Assembly: GCF_022899245.1 (NCBI RefSeq)
Contig: NZ_JALJAZ010000001.1
Coordinates: 414,501-478,500, forward strand
DNA length: 64,000 nucleotides
DNA from: Falsirhodobacter halotolerans
GTDB taxonomy: Bacteria; Pseudomonadota; Alphaproteobacteria; Rhodobacterales; Rhodobacteraceae
Reading direction: 5' to 3'
The notes beneath the pieces were generated by a model, which was given only the letters and a program-made list of their open reading frames with translations, searched no databases and was not told the origin of the DNA. The translations under genes were made by a program, and so were the position numbers. How positions within the stretch are numbered: position 1 is the first letter of the stretch; every line of letters begins with the position of its first letter. Of this stretch, positions 9,516 through 17,041 are shown one piece after another.

Positions 9516-9532
9516 CTGAGCGATTTACTCAG
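9516..9532. promoter_or_regulatory. Palindromic operator candidate (TGA-N9-TCA) between hemP and the DUF533 gene
   Basis: Perfect inverted repeat CTGAG-N7-CTCAG in the 163-base AT-rich gap between the divergent 44-aa/hemP pair and the DUF533 gene. Read as TGA-N9-TCA it fits the core of the iron-responsive operator described for RirA in rhizobia and related alphaproteobacteria, which suits a hemP promoter. The regulator is inferred, not shown. Confidence 0.45.
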
Positions 9533-9640
9533 GTCTGTAAATACTGATTTTTTTACTCGGGAATAAAAGGCGGCTTTTCGCCGCGTTGGTGATCCGGCCC
9601 ATGCACCCCATATGTCGATCCACAACGTATGGAGGATCGC

Positions 9641-10369
9641 ATGAAGGACGCAAAATCCCTGCTCGACGGGTTGGTTCGGGGTCTGGGCGGCGGCGCGTCG
9701 GGAGGCTTGGGCGGTGTGCCGGGCGGCCTGGGGCAGATGGCCGAACAGGCCAAGGGGCTGTGGGACCAGCAGGGCGGCATGACCAAGATGGCGGCGGGCG
9801 GCGGTCTGGTCGCGCTGCTTCTGGGGGGGCGCGGCACGAAGAAGATCGCCGGCACCGCGTTGAAGGTCGGCGGCGCGGCGGTGGTCGGGGCCTTGGCCAT
9901 GCGCGCGTGGCAGGACTGGCAGGCCGGCAAGCAGGCCGAGATCGCGAAGGCCCCCACGCCCGCGGCGCTTCCCTCGCCCGAGGGGACGGTGTTCCTGCCG
10001 TCGGACGCGGCGGCGGCGGACGATCTGTCCACCCGTCTGGTGCAGGCGATGGTGGCGGCGGCCAAGGCCGACGGCCACATCACCGATGACGAACGCGCCC
10101 GCATCACCGAACAGCTGGGCAATATCGGGCTGGACGCCGAGGGCGAGAAGATGATCGCCGACGAACTGAACACCCCCCTGGATGTGGGCCACATCGCAGG
10201 CCTTGCCCGCACACCCGAGGAGGGGGCCGAGATCTATGCCGCCTCGCTTCTGGTGGTGGACCCGGACGCGCCGGCAGAGAAAGGATATCTGGCCATGCTG
10301 GCCGCGCGGCTGAAGCTGGATCCCGAACTGGTGAAGCATCTTCACGCGCGGGTGGCCGAACTGGCCTGA
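9641..10369 (+). CDS. DUF533 / TerB-like family protein
   Basis: A 242-aa protein with a Gly-rich N-terminus (residues 10-35), one hydrophobic stretch (MAAGGGLVALLLGG, near 50-63), a linker, and a C-terminal helical TerB-like domain (STRLVQAMVAAAKADGHITDDERARI onward) with acidic positions resembling a metal-binding EF-type turn. DUF533 proteins such as E. coli YebE are probable inner membrane proteins of unknown function, sometimes stress-induced. The start is set by GGAGG 6 bases before ATG; an ATG 12 bases upstream lacks such a site. Confidence 0.85.
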   Translation: MKDAKSLLDGLVRGLGGGASGGLGGVPGGLGQMAEQAKGLWDQQGGMTKMAAGGGLVALLLGGRGTKKIAGTALKVGGAAVVGALAMRAWQDWQAGKQAEIAKAPTPAALPSPEGTVFLPSDAAAADDLSTRLVQAMVAAAKADGHITDDERARITEQLGNIGLDAEGEKMIADELNTPLDVGHIAGLARTPEEGAEIYAASLLVVDPDAPAEKGYLAMLAARLKLDPELVKHLHARVAELA

Positions 10370-10400
10370 CATTGCGCCCGCCGCGCCGTCGTGATTGGAC

Positions 10401-10417
10401 TGTGACATCAGGTCACA
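10401..10417. promoter_or_regulatory. Perfect 6-bp inverted repeat just before the gap ribosome site
   Basis: TGTGAC-ATCAG-GTCACA, a 17-base palindrome ending where the AGGAG ribosome site of gap begins. It resembles a CRP/FNR half-site pair but the centre is one base too long for the usual 16-bp CRP site. It could be an operator for a local regulator or an RNA hairpin affecting initiation. Confidence 0.35.
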
Positions 10418-10427
10418 GGAGTCGGCG

Positions 10428-11396
10428 ATGCGGGTGTTTCTGAACGGGTTCGGGCGAATCGGGCGTTCGGTTCTGCGGGCGTGGATGAAGGGCGGCTGGC
10501 CGCAGCTTCAGATCGTGGGCATCAACGATATCGCCACGCCCGAGATGTGCGCCTATCTGTTCCAGTATGACAGCGTGTTCGGGCCATGGTCCGGCACGGT
10601 CGCGCTGGAGGGGGGGGCGCTGGTGGTGGACGGCCGCCCCCTTGCGTTGCACCGGACCGCCGATCTGTCCTCGCTGGATCTGTCGGGCGTCGACGTGGTC
10701 TTGGAATGCACGGGGCGGGCGGACAGCCCCGAGGTCGCCACGCGCGGTCTGCGGGCGGGAGCACGGCGGGTGCTGATCTCCGGCCCCTCCGCCGCCGCCG
10801 ATGTGACGCTGGTTCTGGGCGCGAACGAGGATGCGTTGCGGGACGAGCATCGGATCATTTCCAACGCCTCCTGCACGACCAATGCGCTGGCCCCCCTGAT
10901 GCGGCTGCTGGATGTGGAATGGGGCATCGTGACGGGCACGATGACCACGATCCACTGCTATACCGGCAGCCAGCCCACGGTGGATGCCCCGGCGGCGGAT
11001 TACGCCCGGTCGCGGGCGGCGGCGCTGTCGATGGTGCCCACGACCACCTCGGCCCAGCGGCTTCTGGACATGGTGCTGCCGCATCTGGCGGGGCGGGTGC
11101 TGGGATCGGCGGTGCGGGTGCCGGTGGCGTCGGTGTCGGCGGTGGATCTGGCGGTGATGACCGACCGTCCCGCCAAGGCGGAGGCGGTGAACGCGGCGTT
11201 CCGGGCGGCGGGGGGCGTCATCGGCGCGGTGGATGGCCCGCTGGTCAGCACGGACCTTCGCGCGCGGCCCGAAAGCGTGATCATGGCCTGCCCCGAAACC
11301 CGCGTGACCACGGGCGGAATGCTGCGGGTCTTCGGCTGGTATGACAACGAATGGGGCTTTTCCAACCGGATGCTGGACATGGCGGCGCGGCTTTAG
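10428..11396 (+). CDS. gap: Divergent glyceraldehyde-3-phosphate dehydrogenase
   Basis: A 322-aa NAD(P)-dependent GAPDH-family enzyme oxidising an aldose phosphate. The catalytic Cys149 (SNASCTTN) and His176 (TTIHCYTG) fall at the canonical numbers, and the Rossmann start NGFGRIGRSVLRAW and C-terminal WYDNEWGFSNRMLDM are present. The region after His176 departs from the usual glycolytic pattern, so it may be a secondary isozyme or an erythrose-4-phosphate dehydrogenase-like enzyme. It stands alone, without pgk or tkt. AGGAG precedes the ATG. It overlaps the convergent phosphoesterase by four bases. Confidence 0.88.
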   Translation: MRVFLNGFGRIGRSVLRAWMKGGWPQLQIVGINDIATPEMCAYLFQYDSVFGPWSGTVALEGGALVVDGRPLALHRTADLSSLDLSGVDVVLECTGRADSPEVATRGLRAGARRVLISGPSAAADVTLVLGANEDALRDEHRIISNASCTTNALAPLMRLLDVEWGIVTGTMTTIHCYTGSQPTVDAPAADYARSRAAALSMVPTTTSAQRLLDMVLPHLAGRVLGSAVRVPVASVSAVDLAVMTDRPAKAEAVNAAFRAAGGVIGAVDGPLVSTDLRARPESVIMACPETRVTTGGMLRVFGWYDNEWGFSNRMLDMAARL

Positions 11397-12178
11397 TCCC
11401 GCAGCCATCCTTCCGGCGACCGCCGGAACCGTTGCGATGCGATTTCGTCGAACACCGCATCCGCACCCGCCGAAATGGCGGTGACGGCAATTTCCGCCCG
11501 GCTGACATCCAGCACGTTGAAACTGTTTTCCTGGTTGCGCAGCCGATCGGACAGGCCCGTTCCCGCCTGCACGAACAAAAGGCCCGGCGCGGTGGTGAAG
11601 GGCCCGATATGCGTTGTGTGAATGTGCCCGCACAGCACCACATCCGCCCCGCAGTCCGACAGCGCCTTCAGCGCCTTGGCCGATCCGCGCATCAGCTTCT
11701 TGTCCGTCCCTTCCAGATGTTCCAGCGGGTGATGCACCACGACCACCCGCGCGCGGTCGCCCGCGTCGGCAAAGGCGCGGCACACCCGGGTGCGGGTCCG
11801 TTCGGAAAAGCGCCCCGACTGATGGGCGAAGCGGTTGACGGTGTTGACGCCGACGACGACCATGCGGTCATCTTCGTGCGTCGGTTCCAGATTGGCGTCG
11901 ATATGGGTGCGATACCGGTGCCACGGCCACAGCATTCGCACGAACAGATTGTCCAGCGGCGTGTCGTGGTTGCCGGGCACCGCCAGCACCTTCGCCTCGA
12001 TCCGGTCGATGAAGGCGCGGGCGGCCTGGAACTGCGACACCCGCGCGCGCTGGGTGAAATCGCCGGAAATCACGCACAGGTCGGGTTTCAGCGCGTTGGT
12101 CCGCTCCAGCAGCGGTTCCAGCAGCGCGGGGGAGGTCCGGCCGAAATGCAGGTCGGACAGATGGACGATACGCTTCAT
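11393..12178 (-). CDS. Calcineurin-like metallophosphoesterase
   Basis: A 261-aa dinuclear metallophosphoesterase with the full motif set: HLSDLHFG (8-15 region), ISGDFTQ, PGNHD, VVVHHPLE and CGHIHTTHIG. Such proteins hydrolyse phosphodiesters, and some act on cyclic nucleotides or lipid-linked pyrophosphates; the substrate here is unknown. It is coupled by an ATGA overlap to an upstream lipid-kinase-like gene, which hints at lipid or envelope metabolism. Confidence 0.9.
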   Translation of the reverse strand: MKRIVHLSDLHFGRTSPALLEPLLERTNALKPDLCVISGDFTQRARVSQFQAARAFIDRIEAKVLAVPGNHDTPLDNLFVRMLWPWHRYRTHIDANLEPTHEDDRMVVVGVNTVNRFAHQSGRFSERTRTRVCRAFADAGDRARVVVVHHPLEHLEGTDKKLMRGSAKALKALSDCGADVVLCGHIHTTHIGPFTTAPGLLFVQAGTGLSDRLRNQENSFNVLDVSRAEIAVTAISAGADAVFDEIASQRFRRSPEGWLRD

Positions 12179-13092
12179 GCCGTGACCACGCGGTCGGCCT
12201 TGCGCGGGATGATGATCGACAGGGCGTCGGGTTCGATGGCAAATTCCAGCGGGGTCGGCATACGGGATTTCTCGCCGTCATAGGCGACCAGAAGCTTGCC
12301 GCCGTTCGTGTCGATGCTGATGGCGCGGGTGTGGATCAGGTCGATGTCGCGGCCCAGCTTCACCGTGCCCATGCACAGCCGCCACGTCGTCTTGATCAAC
12401 GCCCATTTCCCCTCGGCATGGGAAATGAAAAGGACGAGGTCGTCGTTGCTGATCTCCTCCATCCCCGGCAGCCCGAAGCGTTCCAGCTGATAGGCGGAGC
12501 GGGCGACGAAGACCAGCGGCGTGCGGACCGTGCGCGTTCCCTCATCGGTGATCAGCGTCATGGTCCAGGGCTTGCGATAGCGCAGGAAGGTTTTCAGCAC
12601 CGACCAGTGGGCGGCGATGCGCCAGCGGCCCCAGCGTTTATAGACCGTTTCGCGTTGTTTCAGGATCGCGGGATAAATGCCGATGCTGGCGTTGTTCAGA
12701 AACACCTGCCCGTTCACCGTGCCCACGGCGATGCGATGCGGATCCCCGTTCAGAATGGCGCGGGCGGCGGGTTCGGGCTCTTGCGGAAACTCCAACCCCC
12801 GGGCGAAATAGTTGAAGGTGCCAAGGGGCAGAACGCCCAGCGCGGCGTCCGACCCCTTCATGGCATTGGCCACGCCCATCACGGTTCCGTCGCCCCCCGC
12901 CGCCACGATGGTGGTGAACCCGTCGTCCAGCGCCTGCCGCACGGTGTCCGCCAGATCCTGACCCGGTTGCCAGCGGCGCAGGGTGGCGCCACCGAACACG
13001 GCCATGGCGGCGTCGATGGCTTCGGCGTCGCGGGTGTTGCGACCCGATCCGGGGTTGGCGATCACGCAGATCGAGGCGGGGTCGATGGGCAT
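12175..13092 (-). CDS. Diacylglycerol/lipid kinase family protein
   Basis: A 305-aa protein of the DAGK catalytic-domain family (YegS/DgkB-like), which phosphorylates a lipid hydroxyl with ATP. Motifs: VIANPGSGRNTRDA at the N-terminus, the nucleotide-binding AAGGDGTVMGVANAM, and GVLPLGTFNYFARGL. The C-terminal beta-sandwich region is present. Translation is coupled to the downstream phosphoesterase (ATGA). Its ribosome site GAGGA lies within a short inverted repeat. The exact lipid substrate is not evident. Confidence 0.9.
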   Translation of the reverse strand: MPIDPASICVIANPGSGRNTRDAEAIDAAMAVFGGATLRRWQPGQDLADTVRQALDDGFTTIVAAGGDGTVMGVANAMKGSDAALGVLPLGTFNYFARGLEFPQEPEPAARAILNGDPHRIAVGTVNGQVFLNNASIGIYPAILKQRETVYKRWGRWRIAAHWSVLKTFLRYRKPWTMTLITDEGTRTVRTPLVFVARSAYQLERFGLPGMEEISNDDLVLFISHAEGKWALIKTTWRLCMGTVKLGRDIDLIHTRAISIDTNGGKLLVAYDGEKSRMPTPLEFAIEPDALSIIIPRKADRVVTA

Positions 13093-13096
13093 GGGG

Positions 13097-13119
13097 GTCC
13101 TCGCAAGGGTTACGAGGAC
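13097..13119 (-). promoter_or_regulatory. Hairpin enclosing the lipid kinase ribosome site
   Basis: Inverted repeat GTCCTCG / CGAGGAC (7 bp, 9-base loop) immediately upstream of the kinase ATG. The 3' arm contains the GAGGA ribosome site, so the folded mRNA could hide it. The repeat itself is clear; any regulatory role is inference. Confidence 0.35.
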
Positions 13120-13150
13120 GAACGCGGCCCGCGCCGTTCGGTTTCCTGTC

Positions 13151-14092
13151 TTATTCGTTCAGACACGCGGCCAGCGTGTCCGCCAGCCCGGTCATCAGGT
13201 CGGCATAAAGCTCCGGCCCTTCGGTCAGCGTTCCGCCCTCTGGGTCCAGCGCGCCGCCCAGACGCACACCGGCATCCGCCGCCATCTGTTCGGCCAGTTT
13301 GGGATCGTGCAGGCGTTCGGGGAAGATGCAGGTGGCGGGACCTGCCGCCGCCCGGATATCCCGCAACCGCGCGGCCGAGGGGGAGGAGGCGTCGCCTTCG
13401 GTGATCGCGCCCGCCACGGTCAGGTCATACCGGTCGGCCAGATAGCCATAGGCGTCGTGGAAGACGACGAAGGGTTTGCCCTGCACGGTGTCGAACGTCG
13501 CCTCCAGATCGGTGTCCAGTGCGGTGATCCGGTCGCGCGCCGCCTCGGCATTGGCACGATAGGTGTCGGCATTGTCGGGATCTGCCTCGGCCAGACGTGC
13601 GGCGATGGCATCAAGCCAGACGGCGGCGTTGTCGGGGTTCAGCCAGGCATGGGGGTCGAGGCCGTCATGGGAATGGCCGTGATCGTGATCGTGGTCGCCG
13701 TGGTCATGCCCCTCGTGGTCGTGATCGTGCCCCTCATGGTCATGGTCATGGTCATGGTCATGGTCATCGGCATAGGCGCGGGTGGTCAGCCCGTCCACAT
13801 GCAGCAAGGCCAGATCGTCGCCCGTTTCCACATTGGTCAGGGTGGTGTTCAGCCACGGCGTCATCTCCGGCCCCACCCAGAAGATCACATCGGCCTGTTG
13901 CAGGCTACGGACTTGGCTGGGGCGCAGCTGGAAATGGTGCGGATCGGTGCCGGGGGGCAGAAGGACCGGCGGCGTTTCACCCAGCACCTGCGCCACCAGC
14001 GATTGCACGGGGGCGATATCGGTCACCACTTTCACATCGGCCAGCGCGGGGGTGGCAAGTGTCGCCAACAGCAACGATATTGTATAACGCAT
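13151..14092 (-). CDS. znuA: Zinc ABC transporter substrate-binding protein ZnuA
   Basis: Periplasmic high-affinity Zn2+-binding component of ZnuABC. It has 313 aa. A cleavable signal peptide (MRYTISLLLATLATPALA) is followed by a cluster A-1 fold with ligand contexts GTDPHHFQLRPSQ, LDPHAWLNPDN and FHDAYGYLADRY. Between them lies a long His/Asp-rich loop (about residues 120-155) of HDH repeats typical of zinc-specific members. The ATG after GAAAGGTCGA was chosen; another ATG sits one codon upstream. Divergent from zur, so one shared operator could control both sides. Confidence 0.97.
   Translation of the reverse strand: MRYTISLLLATLATPALADVKVVTDIAPVQSLVAQVLGETPPVLLPPGTDPHHFQLRPSQVRSLQQADVIFWVGPEMTPWLNTTLTNVETGDDLALLHVDGLTTRAYADDHDHDHDHDHEGHDHDHEGHDHGDHDHDHGHSHDGLDPHAWLNPDNAAVWLDAIAARLAEADPDNADTYRANAEAARDRITALDTDLEATFDTVQGKPFVVFHDAYGYLADRYDLTVAGAITEGDASSPSAARLRDIRAAAGPATCIFPERLHDPKLAEQMAADAGVRLGGALDPEGGTLTEGPELYADLMTGLADTLAACLNE
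13735..13764. repeat. Hexanucleotide repeat (CATGGT)5 inside znuA
   Basis: Five perfect tandem copies of CATGGT, continued by degenerate copies on both sides, encoding the alternating His-Asp stretch of ZnuA on the minus strand. Because the unit is six bases, gain or loss of copies would change the length of the metal loop without breaking the frame. Confidence 0.85.
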
Positions 14093-14123
14093 CATTCGAC
14101 CTTTCCAGAATACGGGGCAGGTC

Positions 14124-14141
14124 TTATATGTGATACTATAA
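14124..14141. promoter_or_regulatory. Probable Zur operator between znuA and zur
   Basis: Imperfectly extended inverted repeat TTATA-N8-TATAA in the 66-base divergent spacer. Alphaproteobacterial Zur boxes are AT-rich palindromes with GTTATA/TATAAC-type arms in this setting. The location and the presence of zur support the assignment; the exact boundaries are uncertain. Confidence 0.5.
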
Positions 14142-14158
14142 CAGGTCAAGAGGACGCC

Positions 14159-14641
14159 ATGCCGGACCCGCTTGCTTTCGCCCGCCACGACCACGCCCAT
14201 TGCGCCCATGGGGCGATGGCCCATGCCGAGGATCTGGCCAAACGCGAGGGGCTGCGCCTGACACCCGTGCGCCGCCGCGTGCTGGAGATCCTGCTGGAGG
14301 ATCACCGCGCGCTGGGGGCTTATGACGTGCTGCAACGGCTGGCGGCGGAGGGGTTCGGCAATCAGCCGCCCGTTGCCTATCGTGCGCTGGAATTCCTGGT
14401 GGAGCATGGGCTGGCCCACCGCATTCAGCGTCTGAACGCCTTTACCGCCTGCGCCCATCCGGGCGAAGCCCATGCCCCGGTCTTTCTGATCTGCCGCAGT
14501 TGCAACACGGTGGCGGAGGCGGCGGGCGATGCGATCCGCGCCGCGCTGGAACGCGGGGCGGGCGATCTGGGCTTCACGGTGGAGCGCAGCAACATCGAGG
14601 CGCTGGGCCTTTGCGCCCCCTGCCGGACGGCCGGGGCATGA
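14159..14641 (+). CDS. zur: Fur-family transcriptional repressor Zur
   Basis: A 160-aa zinc-responsive repressor of the Fur family. The winged-helix core is visible as GLRLTPVRRRVLEILLEDHRALGAYDVL and PVAYRALEFLVEHGLAHRI. The structural zinc site is formed by CRSC and CAPC pairs. The N-terminus carries a His-rich patch (RHDHAHCAHGAMAH). It is the first gene of zur-znuC-znuB, coupled to znuC by ATGA, so it probably regulates its own operon and znuA. Confidence 0.95.
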   Translation: MPDPLAFARHDHAHCAHGAMAHAEDLAKREGLRLTPVRRRVLEILLEDHRALGAYDVLQRLAAEGFGNQPPVAYRALEFLVEHGLAHRIQRLNAFTACAHPGEAHAPVFLICRSCNTVAEAAGDAIRAALERGAGDLGFTVERSNIEALGLCAPCRTAGA

Positions 14642-15381
14642 CGCTGATCGCCGCCGAACACCTGTGGGTGCGGCTGGGCAACCAGCCGGTGCTGGAAGAT
14701 GTCAGCCTGTCCCTCGAGGCGGGAGAGATCGTGACCATCGTCGGCCCGAACGGGTCGGGGAAATCGACGCTGCTGCGCACCATCCTTGGCGCGGTGCGCC
14801 CCGACCGGGGGCGTGTGCGGCGGCAGGCGGGGCTTCGTGTCGGCTATGTCCCGCAGAAGCTGGCGCTGGACCCGACCCTGCCGATGCCGGTGGGGCGCTT
14901 CCTGTCCTTGCCCCGCCGCCATGTCGCGGCAAGGGTGACCGAGGCCCTGGCCCGCGTCGATCTGCCGGGGGTGGAGGCGCGCCCGCTGGCCGGTCTGTCG
15001 GGCGGGCAGATGCAGCGCGTCCTCCTGGCCCGCGCCCTGCTGGAGGAACCGCAGGCCATCCTGCTGGACGAACCGACCCAAGGTCTCGATCAGCCGGGCG
15101 AGGCCGCCTTCTATCGCCTGCTGGAGGAGGTGCGCCGCACCACGGGTGCCGCCGTCCTGATGGTCAGCCACGATCTGCATGTCGTCATGGCGGCGTCCGA
15201 CCGCGTCATCTGCCTCAACCGACATGTGTGCTGCGAGGGGGCGCCCGCCATGGTGTCGAACGCGCCGGAATACCGCGCGCTGTTCGGGCTGGGGACCCAA
15301 GGGGCGCTGGCGCTTTATCGTCACGACCACGACCACACGCACGATCATTGCGACCATGAGGGGCACAGCCATGCTGGATGA
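14638..15381 (+). CDS. znuC: Zinc ABC transporter ATP-binding protein ZnuC
   Basis: Cytoplasmic ATPase of the zinc importer, 247 aa. Walker A is GPNGSGKST, the signature is LSGGQMQRVLLARALL, Walker B is AILLDEPTQGLD and the H-loop is MVSHDLHV. The last 20 residues form a His/Asp-rich tail (RHDHDHTHDHCDHEG and on). It overlaps zur by four bases and znuB by 11. The tail may bind zinc and sense cytoplasmic zinc; that is inference. Confidence 0.97.
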   Translation: MTLIAAEHLWVRLGNQPVLEDVSLSLEAGEIVTIVGPNGSGKSTLLRTILGAVRPDRGRVRRQAGLRVGYVPQKLALDPTLPMPVGRFLSLPRRHVAARVTEALARVDLPGVEARPLAGLSGGQMQRVLLARALLEEPQAILLDEPTQGLDQPGEAAFYRLLEEVRRTTGAAVLMVSHDLHVVMAASDRVICLNRHVCCEGAPAMVSNAPEYRALFGLGTQGALALYRHDHDHTHDHCDHEGHSHAG

Positions 15382-16159
15382 TTTCCTGATCCGCGCGGGG
15401 CTCGCCGGTGTGGGCGTGGCGGGGGCGACGGGGCCTTTGGGCGTCTTCGTCGTCTGGCGGCGCATGGCCTATTTCGGGGATGCGACGGCCCATGCGGCGA
15501 TTCTGGGCGTGGCACTGGCGCTGGCGGTGGATCTGCCGATCGCGACGGGCACGCTCTTGGTGGCGGGGGCGATGGCGCTGACGGTGGCCGGGCTGACCGG
15601 GCGCGGCTGGGCGGCGGATACCGTGCTGGGCGTCGCGGCGCATGGCGCGCTGGCCGTGGGGCTGGTCGCGATCAGCTTCGTCCAAGGGGTGCGGCTGGAC
15701 CTTCAAAGCTATCTTTTCGGCGACATCCTGGCGGTGTCGCGCGGGGATATCGCCTTTGTCTGGGGCGGGGCGCTGGTGGTGGCGGGGCTGATCGCGTGGC
15801 GGTGGAACCGGCTGCTTCTCTCCACCGTCAACACCGATCTGGCGCAGGCCGCGGGCATCCGGCCGGGGCGGGAGGCGTTGGTCCTGACGATCGCGTTGGC
15901 GCTGGTCGTGGCCCTGTCGCTGAAGATCGTGGGGGCGCTTTTGATTTCGGCCCTGCTGATCATTCCGGCGGCGGCGGCCCGCCCCTTGGCGCGGTCCCCC
16001 GAACAGATGGTGGCGGGGGCGACGGCCATCGGGGCGGTGTCGGCGCTGGGGGGCCTGTGGGCCTCGGCCCATTGGGACACGCCGGCGGGCCCGTCCATCG
16101 TCAGCGCGGCGGTGGCGATCTTTGCGCTGACGGTGGTGGCGGGGCGTCTTCGCCGTTAA
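15371..16159 (+). CDS. znuB: Zinc ABC transporter permease ZnuB
   Basis: Membrane permease of the metal-specific ABC-3 family, 262 aa, with about eight hydrophobic segments. Family landmarks: FVVWRRMAYFGDATAHAAILG near the N-terminus, SYLFGDILAVSRGDI in the middle and KIVGALLISALLIIPAAAAR near the C-terminus. It completes the ZnuABC system. Its stop shares a TTAA tetranucleotide with the convergent GH25 gene. Confidence 0.96.
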   Translation: MLDDFLIRAGLAGVGVAGATGPLGVFVVWRRMAYFGDATAHAAILGVALALAVDLPIATGTLLVAGAMALTVAGLTGRGWAADTVLGVAAHGALAVGLVAISFVQGVRLDLQSYLFGDILAVSRGDIAFVWGGALVVAGLIAWRWNRLLLSTVNTDLAQAAGIRPGREALVLTIALALVVALSLKIVGALLISALLIIPAAAARPLARSPEQMVAGATAIGAVSALGGLWASAHWDTPAGPSIVSAAVAIFALTVVAGRLRR

Positions 16160-16932
16160 CGGATCCGGCGGGTGTTGAGCCAGCTGGCCCATTCCTGTTC
16201 GGATCCGCGGAAGGCGTTGATGTCCACCCGCCCCTCGATCCCCGGAATAAGGCCGGTGCCGGTGTATTGCCAGAAATGCCAGTCGCGGCCCGGATGCACC
16301 TCGGACGGGTGGCCCGCCGTGGCGCGCAGCCAGAATTCCGCCGGCACCAGCCACATCGCGTTGTCCCGGAAGAAGTCGACCGTGGAATAGACGACGGGCC
16401 GCTGGCCATAGTGATTCTGAAGGATGTTCAGGAAGACCCCGGCCTGGCGCCGCACCTCCTCGGGGTTCGGGCGGATGCGGCAGGTGCGCGAGGTGGGGGT
16501 CCATTCCATGTCCAGAACGGGCGGCAGGTCGCCCCGGTGGCGCGGATGGTTGGCGATGAACCACGCCGCCTGTTCCTCGGGCGTGCGGCAGAAGTAATAG
16601 TAGTGATAGGCGCTGACCGGCACGCCCGCCGCCCGCGCGGCGTTGCGGTGCGTGGTATAAAGCGGATCGACGTAATCCCCGCCTTCCGTGGCCTTCACGA
16701 AGGCGAAGCGCACGCCATAGGCGCTGGCCTGCTGCCAATCGATCGAGGTCTGATACCGCGCCACGTCGATCCCGTGCACCGGATAGGCCGAGGGCACGTT
16801 CCGCCCCGTCCATGTGTGGGGCACCGCATCGCCGAAGGTGTTGGGGATGCCGCGCACCGCTTCGGGTTCCCGCCCGCCACAGGCGGCAAGGAAGGTGACG
16901 AACAGCAGGCAGAGGATGTGGGTGGGGCGCAT
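16156..16932 (-). CDS. GH25-family lysozyme-like lipoprotein
   Basis: A 258-aa predicted lipoprotein: signal peptide with lipobox LAAC (Cys18), then a glycoside hydrolase 25 domain. Motifs: HGIDVARYQTSIDW, FAFVKATEGGDYVDP, AYHYYYF, the catalytic acid stretch PVLDMEW, and a terminal WHFWQYTGTGLIPGIEGRVDIN. GH25 enzymes cleave the MurNAc-GlcNAc bond of peptidoglycan. Lipidation suggests outer-membrane attachment and a remodelling role. The ATG follows AGGA. It convergently overlaps znuB by four bases. Confidence 0.9.
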   Translation of the reverse strand: MRPTHILCLLFVTFLAACGGREPEAVRGIPNTFGDAVPHTWTGRNVPSAYPVHGIDVARYQTSIDWQQASAYGVRFAFVKATEGGDYVDPLYTTHRNAARAAGVPVSAYHYYYFCRTPEEQAAWFIANHPRHRGDLPPVLDMEWTPTSRTCRIRPNPEEVRRQAGVFLNILQNHYGQRPVVYSTVDFFRDNAMWLVPAEFWLRATAGHPSEVHPGRDWHFWQYTGTGLIPGIEGRVDINAFRGSEQEWASWLNTRRIR

Positions 16933-17041
16933 GGGGGTCCTGTTTCGAATCGTTGGCCCTTTGTGGCGGGAAATGCCGCGCGGGTCATCACTTTGACATG
17001 CGGCCCTTTCGCGCGGGGGCCCGGTGACGTAAATTGGCCGC

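Noticed and set aside
10401-10417. Classical CRP site
   Set aside because: TGTGA and TCACA halves are separated by seven, not six, bases, and the site overlaps the translation start region rather than a promoter.
13690-13770. CRISPR-like tandem repeat
   Set aside because: Six-base units with no spacers inside the znuA coding frame, encoding a His-Asp loop.
16993-17035. TTGACA ahead of dnaE as promoter
   Set aside because: The nearest -10-like TAAATT is about 31 bases away, too far for a sigma-70 promoter.
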